A stretch of DNA of 64,000 nucleotides, taken from NCBI RefSeq assembly GCF_051379705.1, contig NZ_CP179868.1, positions 186,001-250,000 of the forward strand. Direction: 5' to 3'. Below, one piece after another: positions 44,664-53,784 of the stretch. The notes under the pieces were generated by a model. It worked only from the letters and a program-made list of their open reading frames with translations. It did no database searches and was not told where the DNA came from. The translations under genes and the position numbers were made by a program. Every line of letters starts with the position of its first letter. Within the stretch, counting starts at the first letter, position 1. Source of the stretch: Ekhidna sp051379705 (GTDB lineage: Bacteria > Bacteroidota > Bacteroidia > Cytophagales > Cyclobacteriaceae).

Positions 44664-45359
44664 TTAATCATTATTCTTTTTTTTATCAAATCCAATTCTG
44701 AGACCTAATTTGAATCCAGTCCAGTCAATCTTGACTTTTTGCGGTTCCCCTGGTGCTGATGCTCGATTGCTTTTAAGCTTCAGGTTCGTTCCAAAGTATG
44801 AGCCATCTACCTGTCCTACAATTGAAATTTTAGGGTTTGTTTGCTTTATATAGTATTGCAATCCAAAAATAAAGACAGCATTTACGGAAGCATATTTGCC
44901 ACTTGCAGACTCTGTATCATTAAACACACTGATCTCCTGCTTAATGAGCAAATCATTGTAAACCACCCCTATATTGCCTGTGAGAAAGGTGCGATCATTG
45001 ATCACATTTTTGGAGACGGAGATACCACCAGTAAATCCTTGAAGAATCATGTCGGTGGCAAAGTAACCTGTGGCATCCTCGTAATAATTTCTGGCTCCTG
45101 TTGATTGATACATAATCCATGGCCCAATCATTTCATCTTTCACTTTAAAACAACGAACAGCCAGATCAAATGCCAGAAAAGGAGGGAAGCTCTCTATTTG
45201 TTCTGAACCTTGAAATGGAGAGTTAAGTTCTTCCTGTAAATCCCGCAGATCAGTCATTAAATAGGCATTTCCATACATCCCCACTTCAAGCTCCAAATTT
45301 TGTGAATAGCTGTATTGAAAGATGCAGAAAATAAGTGTTATGAATAGTAGTTTTTTCAT
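44664..45359 (-). CDS. Predicted outer-membrane beta-barrel protein
   Basis: A 231-residue protein with a signal peptide (cleavage after SYSQ) and alternating amphipathic strands (LELEVGMYGNAYLM; FLTGNIGVVYNDLLI; ASVNAVFIFGLQYYI; KIDWTGFKLGLRIGF), ending near a hydrophobic strand before a Lys/Asn tail. It is the last gene of a four-gene minus-strand operon of surface proteins, beginning 5 nt after the propeller lipoprotein gene. Confidence 0.7.
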   Translation of the reverse strand: MKKLLFITLIFCIFQYSYSQNLELEVGMYGNAYLMTDLRDLQEELNSPFQGSEQIESFPPFLAFDLAVRCFKVKDEMIGPWIMYQSTGARNYYEDATGYFATDMILQGFTGGISVSKNVINDRTFLTGNIGVVYNDLLIKQEISVFNDTESASGKYASVNAVFIFGLQYYIKQTNPKISIVGQVDGSYFGTNLKLKSNRASAPGEPQKVKIDWTGFKLGLRIGFDKKKNND

Positions 45360-45364
45360 GCAGA

Positions 45365-47263
45365 TTAAGGGAGTTGAATTTGCAAAGCCTTACCATTTCT
45401 TGAAAAAAGTGTTCCATTGAGGTAAGATAAATATCCTCCTGAAACAGACTGGTTACTAGAAGTTTGTGTATTAAGATCAATTACTTGAATGGATTCGGAA
45501 GGGTAATTGGATAAAAACAAACGATTATTTAAATCTAAAATGAATGTACTTTCAACGGTACCAAAATCACTTGCGAGTTCATTTCCCTCAAAAGTGAAAC
45601 TTTGTAAAACAATACCAGACGGAATTTCAAGAATGTGAGCTTCTGTTTCGTTGAAATGAATTAACTCGGTTTCACTTAGAAATAAACCTGTTTTATTATT
45701 CGCGTCTATTTCTTTTACTAGGCCATAAGAGCTTCCATTGTTGCTATATAGTTGGCCATTGTGGAACATGAAAGTACCTTCAGGAGACAGATCTCCAAAC
45801 TGACCTATAATACCTCCTTTCGCAAAGTCCCCTCTAAAAACCTCGATTTCATTAAGGATATCAATTACCATGTAGGTTCTTCCTTTGATCAACAATAGCC
45901 CTGAAGAAGTGAGAACAGATTCTGATTTTCTTGTGGAGCCAGGTTCATCATAACCATAGGTGGTTTCAAGGTTAGTGGTCTTAATCACTTCTAGTGTTAA
46001 AGGATCTAATTCATATAAAAGGTTACGATAATTAAGTGTCGTTATTAAAAGCTTTCCATCTGGTGATATTGCCAAATGATCAGAATTATCACCTGAAGCT
46101 TCAATGATAAGGGTATCTGTTACCTGAATAGTAGCGGCATCAATCTTGTAAATAAAAATTCCTTTTGAATAATCAGATGAATTGGGATTCAAATAATCAA
46201 TATGACGTGCATAGTAAGCATTATTAGCTTTGGAATAGATGATATCATCAAATTGTGGGACATCTAGTCCAATCCCCAGATTATCTGCATATGAATAGAA
46301 AAAACCCTGCGGTCCTAAAAGGAAGGTGACAGCATATTCAGTTACTGATCCAAACAAAAGTCCTGATTCAAGCTCAATTGAAATCAGGTCTGAATCGAAG
46401 GAGGTATAGTTGGTGCCATTAACAGTAAAAGACTGCACATTCTTGTAGAGAGATGGTCTTTTAATAGTTACTGAAACAGTGCTATCCTGGAGTTGAAAAT
46501 TAACCAAGTCCTCTTCAAGTTCATACACGTATGTAGTACCAATGGACATGATATCATAATCTGTTGATGTTCTTACTTCTAATTCCAGAACGCCCTCAAT
46601 AAAGTAGGGAAATGTTGCGGAGTTAGCCAATCTGTCAACTTCTACTGCTCGGGAATCATACACATTATCAGAGGTACCGACCAGATACATCTTGTCGAAA
46701 TTTCTAATGGTCTCTGAACCCCAATAAACCACCAACTCACCATCTTCTATTACCACAGAAGTAATTTCAATCGGATCAGGTGTTTTGTCAATCACAACTT
46801 CCCATTCCTGCAAAAGACTTGTTGAGGTATTGGTCATTGCAGCAAGGTTGTTTCCAATGAATGAAAACTCTGAAGCGATGCGGAGGGTGTAGGTTCCGTC
46901 ACTGAAATTTCGAGGATCGATGGTAAATACAATAGACTCTTCAAAAGTGGCGTAATTGATATTCCGTATCGGCTCATCATTCAGTGTGATCGTGATATCC
47001 TGGGAACCGAAATCAAATCTGGAATCATTGGAGGTACCAAAGGTGAAATTTGTCGGTTTGTAGATTACTAACTGAGAGGAATCATTTGCAATCAGGGTAA
47101 TATCAAAATTGTCAGCTTCTGGAGGTGAAACATCTGGAGGGATGATCTCCTCAAGTTCAAACTGGCAGGAGAGACTCCCGCAGGCAATCAACCCCCACAA
47201 AGCATACTTTTTGATGAGACTAAAAAAACGGGGCTGAAGCAAGTCTCTTTTTAGCATATACAT
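45365..47263 (-). CDS. Large lipoprotein with beta-propeller-like C-terminal half
   Basis: A 632-residue lipoprotein with lipobox SLSC near residue 34; the ATG at 47257 two codons later is an equally good start. The N-terminal half is built of Ig-like strands (DGTYTLRIASEFSF; FQLQDSTVSVTIKRPS). The second half has propeller-like repeats (YKIDAATIQVTDTLIIEASGDNSDHLAISPDGKLLITT; LLYELDPLTLEVIKTTN). It is co-transcribed with the PKD-like lipoprotein 12 nt upstream and the barrel gene downstream. Probably a surface or periplasmic binding protein. Confidence 0.75.
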   Translation of the reverse strand: MYMLKRDLLQPRFFSLIKKYALWGLIACGSLSCQFELEEIIPPDVSPPEADNFDITLIANDSSQLVIYKPTNFTFGTSNDSRFDFGSQDITITLNDEPIRNINYATFEESIVFTIDPRNFSDGTYTLRIASEFSFIGNNLAAMTNTSTSLLQEWEVVIDKTPDPIEITSVVIEDGELVVYWGSETIRNFDKMYLVGTSDNVYDSRAVEVDRLANSATFPYFIEGVLELEVRTSTDYDIMSIGTTYVYELEEDLVNFQLQDSTVSVTIKRPSLYKNVQSFTVNGTNYTSFDSDLISIELESGLLFGSVTEYAVTFLLGPQGFFYSYADNLGIGLDVPQFDDIIYSKANNAYYARHIDYLNPNSSDYSKGIFIYKIDAATIQVTDTLIIEASGDNSDHLAISPDGKLLITTLNYRNLLYELDPLTLEVIKTTNLETTYGYDEPGSTRKSESVLTSSGLLLIKGRTYMVIDILNEIEVFRGDFAKGGIIGQFGDLSPEGTFMFHNGQLYSNNGSSYGLVKEIDANNKTGLFLSETELIHFNETEAHILEIPSGIVLQSFTFEGNELASDFGTVESTFILDLNNRLFLSNYPSESIQVIDLNTQTSSNQSVSGGYLSYLNGTLFSRNGKALQIQLP

Positions 47264-47275
47264 AAACGATGATTA

Positions 47276-48673
47276 TCAATGAACGATATTGCCATCCTGG
47301 TCTACCACGATAACGACCAAATCGCGATCTCGTGAATCATATGAAGGGGTTTTAGTGATCGGGTCTATTTGTCGAGATCCGACCAAGTAAAACAAACCAT
47401 TTTTTTCGGTTACTGCATGGAAAATTGAATTGGAACCGTAATAATAGTGATCCCAGACAATTCCTCCTTCCTTGGTCATTTTAATTACACGTAGGTTGTC
47501 CAAAAATACATAATAGTGATTGTCCTGCTCTAGCAAATCAATGGATGAACCAGTGCTCCGAGTGTATGTACTTATTGACCATTCAATTGTGCCGGAGGGA
47601 CTTAACATCGTCAGCAATTTACCATCTATGGTATCATCGGAATTTGGAGAAGAAATTAACCATCCGTCTGAAACAGGCCATATATTGTTGATGTAGAGAT
47701 TTTCTTTGTAGTGGTTTAGGAAATTTTCATTTGAAAGTGTGAGGCCTGAAAGTAGGTTAATGTTAGAAGTGCCATCTGTCTCGGTCAAAAAAGTAAAAAA
47801 GCTAGACTCGCTCGCAAAATATGACTGGTAGTGGGTGTAGTTGTCCACCTCAATCAGGAACTCATCCGTGGTAAATGTTTCGGTAGCGCGATCTACGGTA
47901 ACGACGAACTTATGCGGAGTAGAATAAGAATCCAGCAAGGCCAGGATTGATTCACCAGAAGGTATCAGATCATCTATGTCATTTTGGAGATATACTCGGC
48001 TAAGAGTTTCACCCGATTTACTGAGAGTCACCAATGACCGATAGGTATTAAAAACCAAATGGTTATCATCATCTACAAAAGATTCCCTTATATCATTTAC
48101 ATCAAAAGAGTAGCCTGGGTTGAAATCGAACACTTCTTCTTCAAAGCTTTCATTCAGGACCAATACTTTTTCATCGTTGTAATCCTCGGTTAAAAGAATT
48201 GAGAGGGTCGCATCTTCATTTATCCAAGCAAATACTGCATTTTCCGGTGTTTCGATAGATCCATAAATGTAAGGTTGTTCCACGACTTCAAATGTTCTGG
48301 TCGCTTCAAAAGCAGATTCAACTTCGGTGGTAAAGGTCCCATCATAGAATATTCCGGAACCTTTCACGGAAATCACATACGTTCCCGGAGAGTTAAAAAC
48401 GATCGCGGGCTCCAATCGCTCACTAAATAACTCTCCGTCTATGCGCCATTCCACCTTGTCTGCCTGCCCAATCTGATAGTGATTATACCCCAGGTCAATG
48501 GGGGTTGTACCCAGACTCAGCTCCACAGCTAGGTTTGGATAGTGTAAATTATCACTGGTGGTATGGGAAGATCCATAGATTACAAAATTGCCAATGTCTG
48601 GCTGAGATTCATCGTCACCTCCACATGAAATAATAAGTAGTGAAAGAATTATCAGAAAATAGAAATATCTCAT
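47276..48673 (-). CDS. Lipoprotein with PKD-like domain
   Basis: A 465-residue lipoprotein (lipobox IISC, followed by GGDDES). Near residues 60-120 is a PKD-like strand pattern ending VEWRIDGELFSERLEPAIVFNSPGTYVISVKGSG. The remainder is beta-rich, with propeller-like repeats that read like logged values (GEILALL..., RVIKMTKEGGIVWDHYY; VVIVVDQDGNIVH). ATGA overlap with the upstream beta-helix gene. Confidence 0.75.
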   Translation of the reverse strand: MRYFYFLIILSLLIISCGGDDESQPDIGNFVIYGSSHTTSDNLHYPNLAVELSLGTTPIDLGYNHYQIGQADKVEWRIDGELFSERLEPAIVFNSPGTYVISVKGSGIFYDGTFTTEVESAFEATRTFEVVEQPYIYGSIETPENAVFAWINEDATLSILLTEDYNDEKVLVLNESFEEEVFDFNPGYSFDVNDIRESFVDDDNHLVFNTYRSLVTLSKSGETLSRVYLQNDIDDLIPSGESILALLDSYSTPHKFVVTVDRATETFTTDEFLIEVDNYTHYQSYFASESSFFTFLTETDGTSNINLLSGLTLSNENFLNHYKENLYINNIWPVSDGWLISSPNSDDTIDGKLLTMLSPSGTIEWSISTYTRSTGSSIDLLEQDNHYYVFLDNLRVIKMTKEGGIVWDHYYYGSNSIFHAVTEKNGLFYLVGSRQIDPITKTPSYDSRDRDLVVIVVDQDGNIVH

Positions 48674-51483
48674 GGTTTAAGTTTTATGAACTTATAAGAT
48701 TCAGATCCATTTTGAATCAGGTAGGTTCCGGCTTTTAATGAACTCACCTCAAGGGTAGTTTCTTTTAGCCGGGGAATGACATATACCATTTTACCATTGA
48801 GGTCGGATATATTAATTACTTGATTGAGCCACTGATCTGGTAAGTGAATAGTGTTTTGTGTCGGATTTGGATGAATTGGTATTTCACTGTTGCCAAGGCC
48901 CAATGGTAGGGAAGTATGTATAAAGAATGACTTCTCCAGCCAGGCATTATTATCAGTTTGCTCAGCGCGAATTTTGATTCGGAAAATATTTCCTTCAGAG
49001 ATGGTTTTATTAAGAATAAGATTGGTCTCTTCTATACTGAATGCCTGCGTTTCGAAACCCGACTCATCAAGCAAGTAAAAAGAAGCGTTCAATGGTTCCT
49101 CTGTAAATATGCTTGCTATAGGGTCTCCCACCAGTGCATCTGTAAAAATTATGGTATCACTTAGGAGTATGTCATTCAAGGAGCTTATCTCTCCTTGAAA
49201 CTCTATGGCTCCTATGTCTAGTTTGCTGTATCTACTATCAATCCTCTCATTACCTAGAATGTCGTACGTTGATAAAGTGGCAATAACTCCATCTTCTACG
49301 GCATTATTGATTGCAGGACTGTTGGCAGCCAAACCATAATCATGCGTATCAGCATCCACAAAGAGCGGGTCATAAATAAAATTCAACGCATCGATTGATT
49401 CATTGGTAATATTGGATTTAAATGAACGATTGCCAGAATTTAAACTTGATAAGGAACCCTCCCATAAGTTGGCCGGCAGGTTATTATATAGAATGTTATT
49501 GTGGACATTCTGAGGACTGCTTGAACTAAATAAGCCAACCGTAAACCTTTCATCCGTTGTATTAGCTGTAATGGTATTATTTACCATATACAAACTTTGA
49601 AAGGATTCAACATACAATTGAAAATCCTCATTATGATAAATGAGATTACCCATTATGTTGATGTCATGAAATTGAATGTTCATTGTCGAAAATGAATTGT
49701 AGCGGTATATGTTATTGACTATATCTGTCGCCCCTGATAGCTCAAATCCACCGACATTATTTTCAAAGATGTTGTTGGATATTGTTGTTAGCGATTCGCC
49801 GGATGGCGCATTTACTTCTATGATTGCTGATGGGTATGTGGTGTTGAAATAGTTGTTGCTAAAAAAACATGAATCAATCAGCATGTGGGCTTTTGGTTGT
49901 CCACTTGAGCTTCCCCGGAATTCAATCACGTTAAAGGCCTTGTTATTTATAAAAGTTGATTTCCTGATTTCTAGATTTGCCCTTGATGCATATATCATAA
50001 TTGATCCAGGGGTGTATGATTTACATCCTGAGATCGTACATGTGCGTACTTCAAGATCACTTCCAGTTTCAACATAGAGCATTCCATTGGGTGAATCAAA
50101 ACCACTTTTGTAGGGAGTGGTATTGTCAATAAACGAACAATTCTGAAGTATTAATGACGAGTTATCATAAACACCAATTTGTTCATTGCTTGTTTGTTCA
50201 TGCAACTCATGGTAGTAGAAAAATTCTTGTCCCATATTAGAGAATATGACATTGTCCAATGTATTCCCTTTACCATTCGCAAAGTTTATTCCACTCCACC
50301 CCAATCTAATAGGTCTTAAGTCATCGTCATCAAATTCGAAATATGTCGTATCATAGCTGGTTATATGAATGGGTTCATCTGCAGTAGCATCCGTGATTAA
50401 ATCACCTTTTACAGTGATTTCTCTATTAAAAATGAAAAGAACCTCGATTCCTTTACCCAGTGATAAGGATTCTCCTTCATCGACAGAAATGTTGCCACAT
50501 ATAGCATAGGGTTTGGCAGTATCAGTCCAAGAATCATTCAAGTTGGTCGTGCTGTCAACGAGAATGTATGGTAGTGGCTCTGACGAATGTTGATCGAATG
50601 CCAAATAACCCATGTCTGATCTGGTACCATCGTCATCAATGAAGCAATGACAACCAGCATCAATTGCAGGAGAATTCTCACTGAGTGAATACTCATGATT
50701 TGTAATGTCTTTAAAAAGCGGATCACCGGAAATATTGGTGCTACCTAGATATCCTTCCTCGATGAGTGAAAATCGTGGCAGGATGGGGTATGATCGTTCT
50801 CCTCGATCAAAGTAGAGGTTTGATGAGTCATTCAGCGCCAGGATCGAGTTGAAGATATTGATCAAAGCGGATTCAGAGTATAACCCTCCAACCCCTGAGG
50901 AACGATTATTTGCAATGGTAACATTAGATAGGGTAAGATTTCCATTGATGAAATGAACAGCACCATTCTCACTCTCATTGTTGGCTATGAGTGTATTTCT
51001 TATGTAAATCCTATCAGACCCATTTACATACAGTGCTCCTCCCAAGCTTCCCTTGTTGTACATGATTTTGCAGTGGGTCAATTCAATGCCTTCTTTCCCA
51101 TTAACCTCAATAGCACCACCATTTTCTCTTCCTCCGTAGTATATATGAGCATGTGTAAATTTTGCAGTATCAATCGCTGAGTAGGAAGATGATTTTAAGT
51201 AAACCCCTTCCCAAAAGACAGAATCCTTTCCAGAAAATATGACAGGGTTGTCCTTTGTTCCATTCACCCATATGTTTCCATTAACCTCTAAACCTGTCCC
51301 AGCTTCAAAAAGTACTGTTGTACCCGCTTCGATAGTAAGAGATGCTCCAATTTCAACAATAACCGTTTCTGTGATGATGGTGTCCTGATCCCAAGTAGTA
51401 CGAGTCGTAATGGAACTCTGGCCGATAACGGCTGAAGATAATAAAGTAGCTAGTAGAAGGGATGCAAGAGACTTATTTATCAT
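48670..51483 (-). CDS. Giant right-handed beta-helix surface protein with T9SS C-terminal sorting domain
   Basis: A 937-residue exported protein. The frame is open to 51528, but the ATG at 51483 opens the signal peptide MINKSLASLLLATLLSSAVIGQ. The body consists of two stretches of parallel beta-helix (repeats such as GGALYVNGSDRIYIRNTLIANN and NNTITANTTDERFTVG) each ending in a PbH1-type AIDAG/SPAINNA block. The last 80 residues (IPIHPNPTQNTIHLPDQW ... GTYLIQNGSESYKFIKL) are a type A sorting domain recognised by the type IX secretion system. First gene of the four-gene operon. Likely a surface-attached polysaccharide-binding or degrading protein; no lyase residues identified. Confidence 0.85.
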   Translation of the reverse strand: MINKSLASLLLATLLSSAVIGQSSITTRTTWDQDTIITETVIVEIGASLTIEAGTTVLFEAGTGLEVNGNIWVNGTKDNPVIFSGKDSVFWEGVYLKSSSYSAIDTAKFTHAHIYYGGRENGGAIEVNGKEGIELTHCKIMYNKGSLGGALYVNGSDRIYIRNTLIANNESENGAVHFINGNLTLSNVTIANNRSSGVGGLYSESALINIFNSILALNDSSNLYFDRGERSYPILPRFSLIEEGYLGSTNISGDPLFKDITNHEYSLSENSPAIDAGCHCFIDDDGTRSDMGYLAFDQHSSEPLPYILVDSTTNLNDSWTDTAKPYAICGNISVDEGESLSLGKGIEVLFIFNREITVKGDLITDATADEPIHITSYDTTYFEFDDDDLRPIRLGWSGINFANGKGNTLDNVIFSNMGQEFFYYHELHEQTSNEQIGVYDNSSLILQNCSFIDNTTPYKSGFDSPNGMLYVETGSDLEVRTCTISGCKSYTPGSIMIYASRANLEIRKSTFINNKAFNVIEFRGSSSGQPKAHMLIDSCFFSNNYFNTTYPSAIIEVNAPSGESLTTISNNIFENNVGGFELSGATDIVNNIYRYNSFSTMNIQFHDINIMGNLIYHNEDFQLYVESFQSLYMVNNTITANTTDERFTVGLFSSSSPQNVHNNILYNNLPANLWEGSLSSLNSGNRSFKSNITNESIDALNFIYDPLFVDADTHDYGLAANSPAINNAVEDGVIATLSTYDILGNERIDSRYSKLDIGAIEFQGEISSLNDILLSDTIIFTDALVGDPIASIFTEEPLNASFYLLDESGFETQAFSIEETNLILNKTISEGNIFRIKIRAEQTDNNAWLEKSFFIHTSLPLGLGNSEIPIHPNPTQNTIHLPDQWLNQVINISDLNGKMVYVIPRLKETTLEVSSLKAGTYLIQNGSESYKFIKLKP

Positions 51484-51635
51484 GAGACAAATATAAAAAA
51501 TCAGCCATTGCACAAGCAATGATTGCATGAAATTCCCAACCTATCCAAATGCTTTTCAGGCAAAACCTAACAGCAATATCTTGGTAGAAGAATCAAGCGA
51601 AGGTTGTCAATAGCAAAAGGAAAGAATAACTAATT

Positions 51636-51780
51636 CAATATTATGTTAAGTAGAATCAATTCTATACCTTGGTGGGCTGGTTGACAGAATAGCGGGCCAT
51701 GCGCTGGCCTGTGGGTGGAAGCTTTATTCTGTCTAGATTTTTGCATCCTTTTCATCAATGGAAAAGGATGAGCCCAGCGG
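51636..51780 (+). repeat. Structured repeat family A, copy A1
   Basis: TATTATGTTAAGTAGA opening, then stem 1 GACAGAATA (51683-51691) with TATTCTGTC (51725-51733), then stem 2 CATCCTTTTC (51744-51753) with GAAAAGGATG (51761-51770). Copy A2 at 63.6 kb keeps both stems with different bases. Confidence 0.75.
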
Positions 51781-51813
51781 CTTGAGCGACGAACCAGCGG
51801 CTTGAGCGACGAA
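51774..51813. repeat. Perfect 20-bp tandem duplication
   Basis: CCAGCGGCTTGAGCGACGAA occurs twice head to tail, directly after the second stem of A1. Confidence 0.9.
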
Positions 51814-52280
51814 AGCGAACTCCGTAAGAAACCAATCAATCAATTTGCGAGCTAATCGATCTACGATACGGTGGGTTGGGAAAACACAAGTGTTTTGACA
51901 GGCGGTTCCTAATCGCTGAGATTTCAATATTTGAGACAAACTCGACCATTGTACAGAATACTTCAAAATAACGAATCACAGAGCCTGACAAATCTGTTGT
52001 GTGTGCGGTGGGAAAAACTCTTTTCGTGCGTTGGCCAAAAAAGAAAAATTATTAGGCGCTTGGGATCAGGGCACGGCTAAGCGCTGGTTGAGGCGCTGGC
52101 CCGAGCGGCTACTTAATATAACGTCTAATTATATAACACCGTGATTAGAAGCAGAATCTAAAAGATCGTCAATCAAAAACGTGCACGTCAAAGTCCAGCT
52201 TTGCTGGTTAACATAATATCATTATATAATCAAGCGGTACGATAATCGTCAAACAGTCACACAGCAATAAACTATAGCTT
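51814..52280. other. Non-coding repeat-rich spacer
   Basis: No credible gene. Two inverted relatives of the family-B opening occur here: TTAATATAACG...TTATATAAC at 52113-52136 and TTAACATAATATCATTATAT at 52208-52227. Other GC-rich tracts resemble downstream parts of family A. Confidence 0.5.
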
Positions 52281-52448
52281 TGTTATATAATGTCCTGTGT
52301 TATGTTAAATCAGCGTTGGTTCGAGGGCGGGTATTAATGCTTTCAGGAAGGGAAGGAAATTATACGGCAAAGGAGGGGAAGGGGCTGGAACACTCTTTTG
52401 GCATCTTGGATTAAGCCAGGGATTGCGTGGATGGCAAATGTGTGTGGA
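52281..52448 (+). repeat. Structured repeat family B, copy B3
   Basis: TGTTATATAATGTCCTGTGT then TATGTTAA; terminal stem ACACTCTTTTGGCATC (52390-52405) with GATGGCAAATGTGTGT (52430-52445). The outermost G-C pair of B1 and B2 is replaced by A-T here. Confidence 0.7.
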
Positions 52449-52483
52449 AGACTCGGGTTGGCCTCCCACACATCATCATCTAT

Positions 52484-53131
52484 TTAAGACCGAACTATGA
52501 TTCCGAGTTTTTCTAACAATTGTGGTTGTCCTTCAAGAGCTAGTTCTGCGATAGCTTTTAGCTCTGTTGTATAGTCATCCAACTCATCTAGCTTTTCATT
52601 TCTAAGACGTGTAGCTTCTTGAGCTTGTCCTTTCTCAGCAGTGGCTTCATTACGCAACTGCTTGAGATTTTCGATTGCTGTTTTCTCAGCATTTAGTTGC
52701 TCAGAAGTTACTTTGAAGTTTCCAAGTTTTGTGAGGAAATCAGCTTCATTTAAAAGTCTGTTATAAAAATCTACTGCGGTTTCAATCCATTCTTCAATTG
52801 CATAAACTCTGCCGGCCTGTAGACCTAATCTATTCTGTAAATCCTTGTCATTTCTGGAAAGGACTTTCACTAGTTTCAATGTTCGGTTATAATCTGCTTC
52901 TGCATCATCTTTCTCAAGGTAAAACTTGTCATAAGCAAGGCTCTGTTCCTGATATTCATTCTTTTGATTATCAACCAATTGAGTAGTTTCATTGTAAAGA
53001 GCTTCACCCTGATCTATGTAGGCTGTATCTATGCCTATAGCATCCAGTAGGGGTGCTACTTCAGGATCTTTGCTATTGAAGATGAGTAATCTTGCTGATT
53101 CAAGTTTTTCGGTGAGTGTTTTTCTTGCCAT
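52484..53131 (-). CDS. Long coiled-coil protein of unknown function
   Basis: A 215-residue soluble, highly charged helical protein (ALYNETTQLVDNQKNEYQEQSLAYDKFYLEKDDAEADYNRTLKLVKVLSRNDKDLQ; LNAEKTAIENLKQLRNEATAEKGQAQEATRLRNEKLDEL). No signal, TM or recognised domain. It stands alone between the repeat spacer and a minisatellite. It is not a paralog of the helical protein at 28.3 kb as far as I can tell. Confidence 0.65.
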   Translation of the reverse strand: MARKTLTEKLESARLLIFNSKDPEVAPLLDAIGIDTAYIDQGEALYNETTQLVDNQKNEYQEQSLAYDKFYLEKDDAEADYNRTLKLVKVLSRNDKDLQNRLGLQAGRVYAIEEWIETAVDFYNRLLNEADFLTKLGNFKVTSEQLNAEKTAIENLKQLRNEATAEKGQAQEATRLRNEKLDELDDYTTELKAIAELALEGQPQLLEKLGIIVRS

Positions 53132-53225
53132 AATTGTTTGGTTTGGTAAATAATGGTTTAAATATAAAATAATAACGAATTGAGGTATACGTAATTACAA
53201 ATAAAGTATCAATTTGTACCTCTTG

Positions 53226-53371
53226 AGTATGGATATTCCCCCGTTAAGTATGCTCTTTCACCACTGAAGTATTGATTTTCCCCGATAAAGTATGCTGTTT
53301 TCCTTCTTGAGAATGAGCTTTCACAAATGAGTACGCGATTTCACTCTTTGAGTATCGAGTTTCACTCACTA
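53226..53371. repeat. Degenerate 21-bp tandem repeat array
   Basis: Seven units marked by AGTAT/AGAAT/AGTAC at 53226, 53247, 53268, 53289, 53310, 53330 and 53351: spacing 21 except one of 20. Read on the plus strand the units give heptads such as EYGYSPV and KYALSPL but with a stop and a frame slip, so the array is not an intact gene. Confidence 0.7.
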
Positions 53372-53425
53372 ATCATACACATGTACAATCTAAGTGGCTT
53401 CATTCCCTATTTAAGTGTTCAATTA

Positions 53426-53519
53426 GCGTTAGGGATAGAGGCAAAGTACCCCGCCTCCGTGTAGGCACTGCGGACGGGCAGGCGTGTACTGCCGAAAGCC
53501 CGACCCGCAGGGTAACGCC
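53426..53519. repeat. GC-rich palindromic intergenic element
   Basis: Bounded by GCGTTAGGG (53426-53434) and GGGTAACGCC (53510-53519), with internal short palindromes and AAAGCCCGACCCGCAGGG. From memory, elements of the form GCGTTAGGGAT...GGTAACGCC are scattered through many Bacteroidota genomes. GC content is well above the surroundings. Confidence 0.55.
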
Positions 53520-53563
53520 ATATTAACTCACTAATTTCTTTCGGTAATTCACGAAACTGCTAA

Positions 53564-53755
53564 TCACCAAGGGAGAATCTCAAAAACTATATATCCAACT
53601 GTGACTAAGAAAATAGCACCTACAGAAAAGCTTGTCCAGAAGTGTGAATCATAATCATAGATGGCCATTTCTTCCTTAAGGCTTCTCCTTCTCGTTACTA
53701 GCCACACAAGAAATGACCCAATGGTTATGCAAATAAGAGTAAGAACATTCTTCAT
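53564..53755 (-). CDS. Small two-TM protein at the end of the toxin locus
   Basis: A 63-residue protein with two hydrophobic helices (LTLICITIGSFLVWLVTRRR and FWTSFSVGAIFLVTVGYIVF). It lies 29 nt after a lipoprotein gene on the same strand. Membrane immunity proteins of this size exist, but its role here is only positional inference. Confidence 0.55.
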   Translation of the reverse strand: MKNVLTLICITIGSFLVWLVTRRRSLKEEMAIYDYDSHFWTSFSVGAIFLVTVGYIVFEILPW

Positions 53756-53784
53756 TCACATCCTTTTAGACTTCCTAGTCTATT

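Noticed and set aside
48890..51180. Several plus-strand ORFs within the beta-helix gene
   Set aside because: They are short, lack start signals and lie opposite a protein with signal peptide, repeats and sorting domain.
51630..51966. Two short minus-strand ORFs in the repeat spacer
   Set aside because: They cover the covarying stems of family A and the 20-bp duplication, so they are explained by structure rather than coding.
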